64,000 nucleotides of DNA from Pithys albifrons albifrons (Eukaryota; Chordata; Aves; Passeriformes; Thamnophilidae). Under the pieces are notes generated by a model. That model was not told where the DNA came from, searched no databases, and saw nothing but the letters and a program-made list of their open reading frames with translations. The stretch lies in assembly GCF_047495875.1 (NCBI RefSeq), contig NC_092471.1, positions 5,043,001 through 5,107,000 on the forward strand, given 5' to 3'. The number at the start of each line of letters is the position of its first letter. Position 1 is the stretch's first letter. The translations under genes and the position numbers were made by a program. Positions 53,001-64,000 of this stretch are shown in pieces.

Positions 53001-56000
53001 ACAGTATTTCAGTACTTATTTTTTGTCTAGTTTCATCATGTCAGCAATTTGAAGAAATGCTTTTAAAGTGGTTCTAATAATTGCTGGACTCACTAGACAG
53101 AGAACCATCCACTTATGACCAACTATCCAGGGACGTGGGGAAAATGTGGATCAGTGAGCACAAAAAGAAACAGAACAAAATTAACTCAGTTTCAGGTAAT
53201 AGATTTTGGGAGCCGAAATATCACAAATATTGTTTGCCATACATTATATATTCTGTTTCTATTACATAAACTTGGCTTTGCTTTATGTAAAACGCCCAAG
53301 CAATGCTATCTGTGACTGCAGAACATTTTGAACCAACTCTCCTAAAAAATGGATTATTGTGTCCTTAGAATAAGAGTTTTTAGAACCCCTCACATGGCAA
53401 GTAAATATAGCATTGGGGGAAAATGAGTTAGTGGATCTCGAGAATGGTAATTAGGTACAGTCAGCTGTCCCACAGAGGCCAGTGCTGAATGTCTGGGGGA
53501 AATCTTACAGGCACAGAAGTAAGAGAAATACATGGAAAAAGTCCTAGTATTATAGGCATAACTCAGACATTAACACAGTAAAATATTGGAATGTTTTAAA
53601 TGCCTTTAAACTGCTGAACACAGACTTAGTCATTAACTGCTGTACATTAAAAATGTGGTTTATTCATCAAGACTATTTGATGTTTGTGAAATTATTTGAC
53701 TACCATTTAATTACTTGAAATTCAAAGTCACCACCCATTTCAGTCATCCTTTTCAGAGAGACCTTCTTTAACTGCCAGTATAACAAATATTTACCAGCCA
53801 TGGATATCTCCATGCACAGGATAAATGTACAGATGTATGCACTGGAGAGCAGTGCTCCTTTCAAGGTCTCTGACTTTTGGTACCAAAAAGATATGTCATG
53901 ATTCACTAGAGAAGAATTTTGTAAGCCTTGCAGGAACATCTCAAGAAAATCAATGGCCATAAACATGAAGAATCTCAGAAAGCTGAAAGTAAAGAGCCTA
54001 AAAAGAAAAAGCTTCTTCCACTGAAGTGCAGTGGAAAGACAAACCCATCAGCATTATTTAAACAGAAGAGAAGCTGTTGAAGTCACCATGAGCAGATTTT
54101 CACTCAGAGATCTTACACAGAAGTTGCTCTTCTCCTTAAAGCTTAAATGCCAAGTTTCTGGATCAGCATCCACAAGTTTCAGATGCAATTCCAAAGTGTA
54201 ATATAAAGCAAGATGCCTACAGACACTAACTCAGAACCAGGCAAAGCAGTTAAAATATCGTGGTGATTTGCAAACCAGCAAGGTTTTATGAACCACTCCA
54301 GATTACCTCCAATATTTTTTATGTACTACACATATATATTTATTCAACAAAAGAAAAATGAAATCAGCATGACACCAGCATCAGTCTTTTTGATGTCTGC
54401 AGCTTACTTAAGGCTTCTGCCTTACTACCCCTTAAAACTTTATGACAATTTGCAGACTTTCTGAACATTTTGAAAGTGTTCAAAAGCACTTACAGTGTTG
54501 GGGGTTATTTTTCTCACTTTGGGAGGAGGGATCACATTATTATTAGAATGAGATACATATTTTGCAGCAATTTCCCTAATCTGCAAGTACAGAGGCCTGT
54601 GACAGCTGCCACCCAAACATTACTAGTCAATCCCTTGTCCCAAAATCTGAAACAAAATACAGTCTACATCTAACACACATACAAATTCAAGTTCCAAAAC
54701 TTGTGTTTGAAATACACAGCAAACCTTACAGTGATTTATATTCAGATTTTTAGCTACATGTGAGAGCTTTCCAGACAGCTTTCAGTCCAAGACTTCTTTC
54801 CTAAGCTCATGAGTGTGAAGCACTCACTCCTCCTTTTTTTGTTAAGCAAGATGCCATTAAACTAATTTGAGGATAAATGTAATGATATATAATATATAAC
54901 AGAGTTTCATACAAACACACATTCAGGGAGGCAAGTAGTGGTTTATGCTACTTAAAAAATAAGGCCCCCATTTGAAAAAAGGCTGATGACAGTAATGCCC
55001 AAGTGACAATAAAGGGCATGGTAAAAGAGCTTGACACTAAGGTGAACATTTACAAACTCTGAGACCCATTACCACTGAATTTTTTACTAGATCTCGTTGT
55101 AAAATGTGTCCAATGTCTCTGAACATCCTCAAATGGCCATCAAAAATATTCTTTTAGTAGGTGCTAGAGAGTATTTGCTTAGACATCACTGCAAGTCCCT
55201 TTGAGCAGGCCAGTTAGATCCCTTCTAAAATAAGCATATTTAAAGTGCAGGAATGATTAACTGAGAAATAATCACTCAAGACTTGAGGGTTTTTTTCTTT
55301 GAACAACCTTGGTTTACAAATCCTGTCATTTTTCACTACAGATGTGAGTTGTCATTCAAGGGAAGCTGTCATTGTACTGACACTTTGCAACATGAGCTCC
55401 GGGGTAATTGTGCTGATTAGGAAACAAAATATTCATGTCCCATTTGAATGAATGAAAAAATTGTAAGACAAAATTGTGTTTGGTTACCTTAATAATGTGC
55501 CTTGTCTTCTGATGTATCCCCATGGGAAGTGGGAACCAAAGGTATGCATCCCATGAACTGACTTTAATGCCTTTGCACATGCAACTCACTCTTCTTTCCA
55601 GGGCTGGAATCACTTCCCATGTTCACTGCAAGTTCATCCATCCAGTTTCTGGAAACCAGAGAGGTCAATGGATCAGACACAACAGTGCAGTACCAAAACA
55701 CTGAAATGTAACAGCATCCATTAAAAAGCAGCAGAAATCACAAATACAACAAAAATATAGAAGTAACTTGGGGTTTGGGGTTTGATTTTTTTTTCCCTCC
55801 AACTTCCTGGAGTTTCCATAAGATTCAGCAAATCCAACACTTTTAGCAAAACCAAGGAACACACAACTGCCATAAGTACAAGTTTATCTGCCCTAAATGA
55901 AGTCTACTGAATCTTGAGTAAAACCAAACTGAATAGAAATTGGACACCTGAATTTCCCTGCCAAGCCAACAATCTCTGTGTAAGAACCCCGAGTCCATCT

Positions 56001-57125
56001 GGAGAAATCCTGAAAAACCCCCGAAAGGAGGCAGAAAGAAGCTTCCCCTGCCTTGCTAAAAGCTCCCAGCAAGGGATAATTCTCTCTCCTTTTTCATTCA
56101 CAACAGTGTTCTTGGGGACAGATTTATTTTGTACTTGCAGTGTGTAAGACCAGCTGTTCTGCATTTATTTCCCCACTATCCTGACACAGTAATGTTATCC
56201 CACTTAACTCTGTGACGACTCCTGACACAGGAATGCTCCACCATGACATTCCTTAATCCTGTGACAGACTGGCAGTGACCTGGGACCTTCTGGCTGTGCC
56301 CAGGGCACACACCAGTGGAACTGAGTCCCCTGTGGTGCTAATGGAGAGAAGGCATTACAATATAATTGTCAACAATAATATAAACCCTTTAAAATAGAAA
56401 AAACCCAGTTTTAATGCTAAGATTGGCAGACACGTTGCTTTTAGAGACATTTAAAGTAGCCCTTCAAGCAGAAGAATTGCTCTGTTGCTTTATCAGTGTA
56501 CTGCTATTTTTCAGACAGTCCCATAGTTCCATTTAAGAAGACTATTACAATGGCTTTGAAAGTCACTATTAGAAAGTCTCATTCCACAGAATCACTCTCA
56601 GTGTCTCCTCTGTGCTTCTGTGGCTTTTTTGGAGTTGCTGCCCATCATGTGCCTCCTCATACAGATCAAAAATGATGGGCACAGACATGATTTTCTTAAG
56701 AGAATTTCTCAGTCATTATCAAGATCCACACAGTTCACTTTTCTTTTTCCAAATAAACTTGACTAGGGAGGAAAAGGGGCAAAGATACTAAAAGAATAAT
56801 GGCCTTGTCCCCAATTCCTTTTTCCTTCTATGATCAAAGATGACACATTCTAAACAAGCTTCTTTTTTACTGTCTGTTTCTTTTCAAAGACAGATGCTAC
56901 ACACAGCTAGAAATGTTCATTTGTAGCAAAAGATTGTTAAGGGTAAAAAAATTAGACATTTCTACCATTTATTTCTTCCTCTCCCTAAACACCCTTTAAA
57001 ACAGAGTTTAAAAAGTCAAACTCTTGCTAGATATACAGTTTACTATATAAAGTTCCATGAAGTTCTCATGAATTTTCCTCTTTCTGTCCAAGCCATCATG
57101 TGTTTGTAGGTTGGTCCAGTGAACG
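50067..57125. other. Non-coding unique sequence
   Basis: No gene recognised with confidence. One exon candidate is listed at 53795-53982. On the minus strand near 55650 a CTGGTTTCCAG acceptor leads into about 18 open codons before a GTGAGT, which is weak. The sequence just before 57126 shows no retrotransposon tail that could have seeded the pentamer array. Confidence 0.6.
53795..53982 (-). other. Candidate internal exon, 62 codons, hydrophobic
   Basis: On the minus strand an acceptor CTCTTTACTTTCAG is followed by 188 bases open in one frame, ending at a donor-like CTG followed by GTAAAT. The product would be strongly hydrophobic (FLRFFMFMAIDFLEMFLQ) with a second hydrophobic run (ALLSSAYICTFILCMEIS), so it could represent membrane segments. 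Splice phases would be 2 on entry and 1 on exit. I cannot assign it to any family. Hydrophobic frames are frequent in T-rich DNA, so chance is the leading alternative. Confidence 0.2.
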
Positions 57126-57750
57126 AAGGGAAGGGAAGGGAAGGGAAGGGAAGGGAAGGGAAGGGAAGGGAAGGGAAGGGAAGGGAAGGGAAGGGAAGGG
57201 AAGGGAAGGGAAGGGAAGGGAAGGGAAGGGAAGGGAAGGGAAGGGAAGGGAAGGGAAGGGAAGGGAAGGGAAGGGAAGGGAAGGGAAGGGAAGGGAAGGG
57301 AAGGGAAGGGAAGGGAAGGGAAGGGAAGGGAAGGGAAGGGAAGGGAAGGGAAGGGAAGGGAAGGGAAGGGAAGGGAAGGGAAGGGAAGGGAAGGGAAGGG
57401 AAGGGAAGGGAAGGGAAGGGAAGGGAAGGGAAGGGAAGGGAAGGGAAGGGAAGGGAAGGGAAGGGAAGGGAAGGGAAGGGAAGGGAAGGGAAGGGAAGGG
57501 AAGGGAAGGGAAGGGAAGGGAAGGGAAGGGAAGGGAAGGGAAGGGAAGGGAAGGGAAGGGAAGGGAAGGGAAGGGAAGGGAAGGGAAGGGAAGGGAAGGG
57601 AAGGGAAGGGAAGGGAAGGGAAGGGAAGGGAAGGGAAGGGAAGGGAAGGGAAGGGAAGGGAAGGGAAGGGAAGGGAAGGGAAGGGAAGGGAAGGGAAGGG
57701 AAGGGAAGGGAAGGGAAGGGAAGGGAAGGGAAGGGAAGGGAAGGGAAGGG
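57126..57750. repeat. (AAGGG)125 perfect pentanucleotide array
   Basis: This is 625 bp made only of AAGGG units, exactly 125 copies with no substitution or indel. The plus strand is pure purine and the complementary strand is pure CCCTT. Because G3 runs are spaced by two bases throughout, every four units meet the G-quadruplex pattern; homopurine mirror symmetry also permits triplex (H-DNA). The unit length is not a multiple of three and contains no stop in any frame, so frames of 230-282 codons encoding only GREGK or LPFPS repeats span it on both strands. These are artefacts, not genes. Perfect purity implies recent expansion and likely length polymorphism. The flanks are unique sequence. 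Confidence 0.99.
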
Positions 57751-59668
57751 CCAAAGAAAAGTACTACTACATGGGACCAAACTGAGGTGGAGAGAGCTCA
57801 GAATGTTGTGATTGAAGGAGCAGAAATCAAGCTGGTGCAGCATCCCCAGCACTGCAATGTCACCCTTTCCTGAGTGGATTAATGGGAGCATAACAAGAAA
57901 AGCAACTTGGATATATTTGAGCTTTTCATTGATCTTAAATTAAAACATCAGCACCAAGCCCAATCAAAAATTTAGTGCGTTTGGATTCAGCTTAATCTAA
58001 GTGAGTAACAGAAGCTAGAAAACATCAGAGAAACTGAGGAAACTAGAAAGGATTCTAAAGTATCAGAAGAAAAGTTGGGCTGGGAGATGGCAGAGACAAA
58101 GGCATCAGTCCATCAGAAAATGGAGAGGAAAACCAGCACTAATGACTAAGCCCCAAGTCTATATATATGTAATCTCTTTGGAAAACCCAACTGAAAAAAA
58201 AATAATAATTAAAACTCCTGAGGTACTAAAGAAACATATTTAGAAAACAGAAAATACCAGTCATAAATAGTTTAGTTGATCCTTTCTTATGGGTGAGGAA
58301 TAAATTCTAAAAAAATTTGAAAAGCTTTCTTCAACCATCTTTTTCTGTGATCTGCAGTTATTATATCACAAAAAGTGGTACTTGAAAGAAATTTTACTTG
58401 TATTAAAAATTAAAAGCTTATGTCTCTCTTATTTAGGCAAACACAACCTTAGCTCAGAAGACACTGAAGTATTTGTTTATTCAGTCTTATTACCTATTCT
58501 GTAAGTTTTTATAACCTTCTAAAATATGAAGTAGCACAGTGTGTAATAGCTTCTCCAGTTTTCTCTGAAAATCCTTCCCAAACAGTAGCCTTAATCTCTT
58601 TAAACACTTGTCCAACATTCCCTGCATGCACTGACACCACAGAATGCCTTCCAATAATAAAGAAAAATAACAGCATGGTATTTATTTTATTTTTCATTTC
58701 CCTTGAGCTGTCAGTCATACTTATAAGGTAGCGATTACTTCATGAATGATTAACCCATCATGTACTCATATAGAAGACACAGACTTTGAGTTGTTTATTC
58801 TGCATTTTTATTGTTAAAATAGAAAGAGTGGGCTTCTTTTTGCAATTTCATGCTGATTAATTTTGGTATTAATACGAAAAACTTAATCAGTGGGGCTACC
58901 CTGAACATTCCTACAGACATAATCCACAGAGGAACACGTCAGCCTTTTCCTTCAGTAACAAAATGAAATAAAATAAAGCAAGAAAACAACCTGGAATAAG
59001 AACACCACAAATATTTTTCAGAGGAGACACTTTCTGTGCAGTATTTTTGCTCCTCACACAAATTGCATGATAGGCACAAAGTGGGTGAGCAGTGGGAGGC
59101 CTCGTCTCATTCCTCTTGATTTGATGAGATGATTTTGTTCTTGCTGGAACAGTTGAAATGAACATACAGGATTTTTGGTTTGCTTCACAAATGACAGCTT
59201 GTCTTTCCCTTCCCTTCCTCCAGGACAGAATCCCACCCAGCTGCAGCTCTGGGCACTGGTGGCTCTCGGGCACAGCCACGCAACAACCCAGGGCTGTCCC
59301 TGAGCTAAATCCACACAGCAATTTGTGTTAGAGATAAGCCAGCAATAAAAGGCCAAATTTGAAAACAAACTGCTTGGATGGGTTCCTCATCTACCTGTAA
59401 ACCAGCAGTTAGAAACCCAAGAGACCATTTAAAATAAGAAAGAGGCATCCAAATTGGGAACCTCTCAGCATTGGGAAGACTCATAATTCATTTTTCCCAA
59501 TTCATTTTTCCAACTTAACAAACATGCCAATCTAAAGCCATGTTTGTTAAAAAATAACTATGTTTCAGGGTCACATGGAACTTCTGAAGTGCAGGGTAAT
59601 TAAATAGAGAACCACTCTGAAATCCATAAAATTCACATTTTATGCTAGTTAGGCTTTCTGTACATTAC
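57751..59668. other. Non-coding unique sequence
   Basis: No gene recognised. Frames on the minus strand at 58911-59368 (up to 136 codons) overlap one another in different frames and show no known domain. A minus-strand TTTACAG acceptor near 59396 is followed by about 28 open codons ending in a stop, too weak to annotate separately. Confidence 0.6.
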
Positions 59669-59739
59669 CTGGAAAACCATCATTATTTCAGCTGTGGCTC
59701 TGTGTAATTTGGGTTTGTACTGCTGAAACCTGCTGCATT
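59669..59739 (-). other. Candidate short internal exon, 23 codons
   Basis: On the minus strand a very good acceptor (TTTTTATTTTTGCAG) precedes 71 bases that end at CCAG followed by GTAATG. Two frames are closed; one is open throughout and would encode CSRFQQYKPKLHRATAEIMM plus three residues. The residue mix is like a real protein, but at 23 codons an open frame is expected by chance in roughly one of three frames. No partner exons can be joined with confidence. Confidence 0.2.
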
Positions 59740-60957
59740 CTGCAAAAATAAAAAGAAAGTTTTAATTATACAAAGTTTTGCATTCACCAGGGTCAGGGGA
59801 AACATTTTATTGTGCAGGAAATCCATTCCATGTGAACTCCCCCTTCTTTTTTTCCTGCATTTTACCTGTCCTGCTGCTTTTAATACAAATTACAAACAAG
59901 TAACATGTCATGTATTTGCAGGGGCTCCAACCTCCAATCAGACTTAGCTGAAGACAAACTGGGGCAGTGTGAATGCAGTGGAACACAGTGATTACAACAA
60001 AAGGAGCTTCAAAGTACTTTAAACAATCCTTATTCTGCAGAGGTAAAACCAAGAGTAAAGAAGACAAGGTAGAAAGGAAAAAGTTCTGTGTTTGGCTCTT
60101 CCATTTGCTCACTGCAAAACTGATATTTTGCCTTTTTTATGAAACTTTCCATCGCTCTCTTCTGTTGGCAGAGGGGAATTTGGTTTTCATGCAGTTCCTG
60201 TAGTCAGAGCTCCAAGTGAAATTAAAGATCACAAGTTAGCTGAGCTCAGAAGGAAATGTATCCAGCTCCATCCCTGGTGAAGCTCCACTGCCTTCGTGCT
60301 GGCTTCTGTATAAACATGGAGAAATGACTCCTGAAAAAAAGGAAAAAAAAGTGAATTTGAAACCACTTTAGTGGATCAGTGGGATCAGAAAACAGCCGCT
60401 ACTTCTTAAGAGGAATTGGTCAGAGGAGAACTGAATCAAGGCTACAGCAGCAGAGGTAAGTCCTAGGTGAGAAATAAGAATACTGATCAAATTTCTGGCA
60501 TTATTTAACTCACTGGCTCGGGCACTTTAGGCAAGCAAGAGATTTGGGAGGTACATTTTCAACCAATATCACTTCAAACAGCTCCAGCACAGCTGAGCTA
60601 CCCAGGTTTACAGGAGCTTTGGATCTCCGAGAGGGATTTTCAGAAATCCCTGAAGTTTCCAAACTGTCAGCAAAGTGAGACAGGAAACTCCGAGAGGAAA
60701 CAGAGACCACTCTCAGCAAAGGGAGGAGCAGAGACACCCCCGAGCAAGAGAACGTTACAAACATTCAAACAACTGCAAAAACCAGCTGTTAGCCACCAAA
60801 TTCAAAACAAAATACTTTAGTTCAGTCTTTCTGTTCTTCGATCCTAATTATTGTCCACTCACTTTCCAGGCAACCCTCACGCTGCTGCTTCATGTGCTGC
60901 TTTCAGTCAATGACCCTCATTCTGTAATGTGGGGTTTTAAACCCTCATCACTGAAAC
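59740..60957. other. Non-coding unique sequence before the second solo LTR
   Basis: No gene recognised. A consensus splice donor (CAGAG followed by GTAAGT) lies at 60452-60461 on the plus strand without a recognisable coding exon before it. A minus-strand frame of 84 codons (60510-60764) resembles nothing known. The last five bases, GAAAC (60953-60957), are the left target duplication of the next element. Confidence 0.6.
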
Positions 60958-61029
60958 TGTGCTGGTTTAAAGGTGAACCAGCAGGGGAAATGAACTCACC
61001 ACGAGAGAGATTGTAAGTCAGACCTAAAA

Positions 61030-61035
61030 TTTAAT
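61030..61035 (-). promoter_or_regulatory. ATTAAA polyadenylation signal of the solo LTR
   Basis: On the minus strand ATTAAA lies in a T/A-rich stretch about 72 bp from the LTR 3' end, where retroviral polyadenylation signals usually sit. It helps set the orientation of the LTR. Confidence 0.6.
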
Positions 61036-61316
61036 AATAATATTACAATAACAACACTGACACACAAGGGAAATTGCTTTCAACTCACAAAATCCCAGCA
61101 GTATAACCCAGTGTCCTGGGGCACAAACCCAAGGGGGTTTGTTTGCCCTTGTGCTGAGACCCCTGTGGTTCCCCCAAGTCCAGAGCAAAAGGAAAAGAAA
61201 AACCTGTTGGTGCAGGCGAGGGCTGTGGTCTGGGCGAGAGCGGGGATCTCCTCCTGTCAAGGTCCTGCTGCTGCTCTGGATCCGACGAGAGGTTCCCGAG
61301 GTCTTCTTACCCACCA

Positions 61317-61324
61317 CTTATGTA
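61317..61324 (-). promoter_or_regulatory. TATA-like box of the solo LTR
   Basis: TACATAAG on the minus strand lies about 260 bp into the LTR, followed by a CpG-containing GC-richer stretch. This is the expected position for the U3 promoter. Activity cannot be judged from sequence. Confidence 0.45.
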
Positions 61325-61584
61325 CCCTCAGGGAGCTCTCAGTCCCTCCCCCTGGGCGGGGACTCACACAATGGGTGATTGACTCTGGGAGCCAGGGGGT
61401 GTTGAGCTGTTGATGGCCCATTGGCAGCTCCGCCCCCCTCAGGCTGGGTGTGAAGTGATAATGGCTCCCTGGGCAGCTGCTGCTAATGGCCCATTGTCCT
61501 TGGGGAATGAATAGAGGGGGTGGAATACACAGCTTTGATCACCCCCACACAGGGTTAGCTGGTCCCTCCTGCTGAACTAGGACA

Positions 61585-64000
61585 GAAACCCACAAAGAGT
61601 TTCTATTCACTGCTGCTAAATAGCTGTTCAAATCTTTCTGGCAGAAAGCATTTAGAAACAGAAATCATAATTATTTCATAAGGAAATCAAGCTAACATAC
61701 AATCCTTGTTCTCAGAGAGCTTTTTTTCTCCTCCACTCTCTCTGAAAACTTTTAAACCTCAAAATCCAGTAAAAGTACTGTTGGAAGGATTAGTTCTAAA
61801 AAGAGAGAAAAATAAACTCAGGAATGAAAAAACTTCATTTCCTCTGTCCTTGAGAAGGAGAACGGAGAAATATAGCACTATTCCTGCCCATGGAGCCTAT
61901 AAAAATAGTTTAAAAAATTACATAATTATTTTAAAATAAAATCAAATAGATAATGCTATATAGAAAAACACATTGAAATAATCACAAAGAGAAATAAAGA
62001 AGATGTCCATCTCTTCACTCCTGTAGTTTTAAAATCCACGTCTTATTCTGATAATTTTACCATATAGAACATCAAGGTGTGTTCTCAACATGGGACTTCT
62101 GGCCCAAAGGACACCAACTAACTGATAAAAAGGTCTAGGTGGAAAGACATTAAAATTTCAAATTAAAATTAACAAAAATATCATGTCAAGAAGCTTTTTT
62201 TAAACAGTGGAAGGCTGTTTACCAAAGTAGACATTTTTTTCTTTCCTGAATTCTTCATTCCACACCTTCCATATTTGTTACCTTTATTTTATATTCACAA
62301 TGAGCAGTTTGAATATAGGAAGAGAACAAAAAAGGTGAAGGACCTTCTTATTATAGCAATTAAAAAGTTCCTGACATGAAATTTGGGGTTTGTGAAGTTG
62401 CAAATCCCAAGGAAAGCTTAGATAAGTTTTGCTTAGGTAAGTTTGTTACCACAAACTGCTAGTGCATTATCTGCTATTTTGTCATACATCCTTTTTTATA
62501 ACATTCTTATACAAAATTAGGGTGAAAAATTCAACTTATCTGGAGGGTCTGAGTCTTCAAATAATATTCTGTGTTGCAGCTACAGTCAGAGATTGCTTTT
62601 ATACACTTAAAATCCATTTAATGTGTATCTAATGAACAATAATTTTTCAGAAAGTCACTGAACTCCTGCTCTATTGGAGACCCAGCCAGGGTGTTAATTA
62701 GAGATATTAGAGGTATCAATTTAATGAAGTCCTGGTCCAGCTGCTCCTGAGAGCTTTGTGAACACCAAGTTTTCTCTCCCCACCAGCTCATAGTAATTAC
62801 ATCCCCCTCACTCCTCCAGACGAGGTTTCAGAGAGCTCACAGCACAAACCCAGCACCTCCCACGTGCTGGTAACTCGTAGGACAGGCAACGTGGAAAGCT
62901 TTTGGAAATGTAATCCTGGGAAAGAAATGAGAAGCACATTTTGGGTTGGTTGATGCTGTTGCAAACTTTTGCTCCTTTATGGTGCCAGTGAGGTGAGCAG
63001 AGGTCAACACCTTCCTCGTGTCCTCATTTCAAAGGATCATCTCAGGCACAAACTCCTGATAAATCGTGGTTAGACTTTTTATAGACAGTTGGATGTGGAG
63101 ATTTGGCATAACTTTGGGACAGATTTTATCAGGAAATCATTTTGCTCCCAGAGCTTCTTCTCCAGCCCTCTAATATCTGTATCTTCATGACAGATTAAGC
63201 AGCACATGGGAAGTTCAAGATAGCATTTTTCAAGATGGTTTTGCTACACTACTAATGATCCTTACCCATCAGCTTTGCCAGCACAAACAAATGAGGATGT
63301 GTGAGGGCAAGAGCAGATATATAATGACAGAGACAAATGAGAAGAAGCACCAAGAATGTGGTGCTGTGAGTACAGAACCCAACTGATATTCTGACTGTAA
63401 CAGACGCAAAGCACATTTTTTGTTCAAAGTCTGAAATTGGACAGAGGAGGAGATAGTTGCATACAATATGCAGCTTAAAGATTACTGAAGAATGTTAATT
63501 AAAACATTTTACCCCATTTACTACTCATACACTATCCATAATTCATAGATTTTTAAGGACTCGGACTAATTTTACCATAATGATCTCCTTAAAGATGGGT
63601 GCTAATTGGGAAATATAATGCTCACCAGTACTTTGGGGGCTGAAGTTACACCATGAAAAACAATCCACCAAGTAATTCAGATTTTTAGATACTGAACTAA
63701 TTTCACAGAAAAGAAAGCTTGCATATTTAGCAGGAAGCCATCAAAATTCAAAATAGAAGCCAGCTTGAAATAAATGACATCTCATTTTAGTAAGCAAATT
63801 TTGTTTAATTGCACTTCTGAAAGGAATTCAGCTTTTAATGCAAGATAAAGTTTTCAGTGAGCAGTGCATAAAAAGCACAGCACAAACACAGCACAGTAAA
63901 GAACATTCTCACTATATATATATTTATATACTCAATCTAGAGCATTACAATTCAAAGATATCAGTCATCCTTACTAAATCAGGAGAATGTTTTGACATGA
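61585..64000. other. Non-coding, AT-rich unique sequence
   Basis: It begins with the right GAAAC target duplication (61585-61589). No gene recognised; frames are short and AT-biased. A (TA)n-like run lies at 63913-63930. Confidence 0.7.
63913..63930. repeat. Short (TA)n repeat with one interruption
   Basis: TATATATATATTTATATA: an ordinary AT dinucleotide run. Confidence 0.8.

Larger units (their letters stand above)
60958..61584 (-). mobile_element. Solo LTR of an endogenous retrovirus, 627 bp, ERVL-like
   Basis: The element starts TGTGCTGGTTTAAAGG and ends GCTGAACTAGGACA, bounded by a perfect 5-bp duplication GAAAC (60953-60957 and 61585-61589). The termini are imperfect inverted repeats. 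In minus orientation the order is that of an LTR: U3 with a TATA-like TACATAAG (plus strand 61317-61324), then an ATTAAA polyadenylation signal (61030-61035) about 72 bp before the 3' end. Several CpGs survive around 61220-61300, unlike the rest of the window, which fits a recent insertion. No internal retroviral sequence remains. It is unlike the LTR at 26.6 kb in internal sequence, so a different family. The ERVL class is inferred from the 5-bp duplication. Confidence 0.9.

Noticed and set aside
57100..57873. Plus-strand 257-codon and minus-strand 248/282-codon frames
   Set aside because: They consist of the translated AAGGG or CCCTT repeat plus a few flanking codons; there is no non-repeat coding content.
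58911..59368. 136- and 104-codon minus-strand frames
   Set aside because: They overlap in different frames, contain no known motif and have no supported exon boundaries.
60452..60461. Consensus splice donor CAGAG/GTAAGT
   Set aside because: The preceding sequence offers no convincing exon or acceptor; an isolated donor match is expected by chance.
1..64000. tRNA, rRNA, known microRNA genes, CRISPR arrays, bacterial operons
   Set aside because: None was recognised by eye; the sequence is vertebrate in character, so prokaryotic features are not expected. Divergent small RNAs could be missed without a search.

Overview
This window looks like avian nuclear DNA, most likely from a passerine-like bird. 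The main evidence is five or more 3' tails of CR1 non-LTR retrotransposons (two distinguishable tail types), two complete solo LTRs of endogenous retroviruses with intact 5-bp target duplications, and a truncated copy of an LTR-like repeat that I recognise as abundant in bird genomes. The sequence is AT-rich and poor in CpG outside the young LTRs. No reading frame in the 64 kb is recognisable as a host protein. It reads as a gene desert or the inside of very long introns.

Layout. 1-21.5 kb is single-copy AT-rich DNA with one old CR1 scrap (3.6 kb), small tandem duplications and a (CA)n tract. 21.5-27.3 kb holds two minus-strand CR1 tails, a stretch that looks like conserved non-coding DNA around 26.0-26.5 kb, and a 632-bp solo LTR (26641-27272, target duplication CCTTG). 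27.3-42 kb is mostly unique sequence with a GC-richer, unusually open stretch at 28.75-29.33 kb and CR1 tails at 35.1, 38.9 and 41.7 kb. 42-57 kb is unique apart from an ERV-like LTR fragment (49.5-50.07 kb) and a pair of inverted repeats at 46.0 kb. 57126-57750 is an uninterrupted array of 125 AAGGG pentamers. 60958-61584 is a second solo LTR (627 bp, target duplication GAAAC), and the rest is AT-rich unique sequence.

There is no operon-like or pathway organisation to describe. A handful of short open segments sit between good splice-site matches on either strand (14.2, 26.2, 29.0, 53.8 and 59.7 kb). They are listed as low-confidence exon candidates, because pseudo-exons of this quality are common in vertebrate introns and only transcript or cross-species data could separate the two.

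The most striking object is the pure AAGGG array. It is long, perfect, homopurine on one strand and homopyrimidine on the other, and open in several frames on both strands, so automated annotation would call false proteins of 230-282 residues across it. Repeat family names and conservation statements here rest on pattern recognition, not on a database search.
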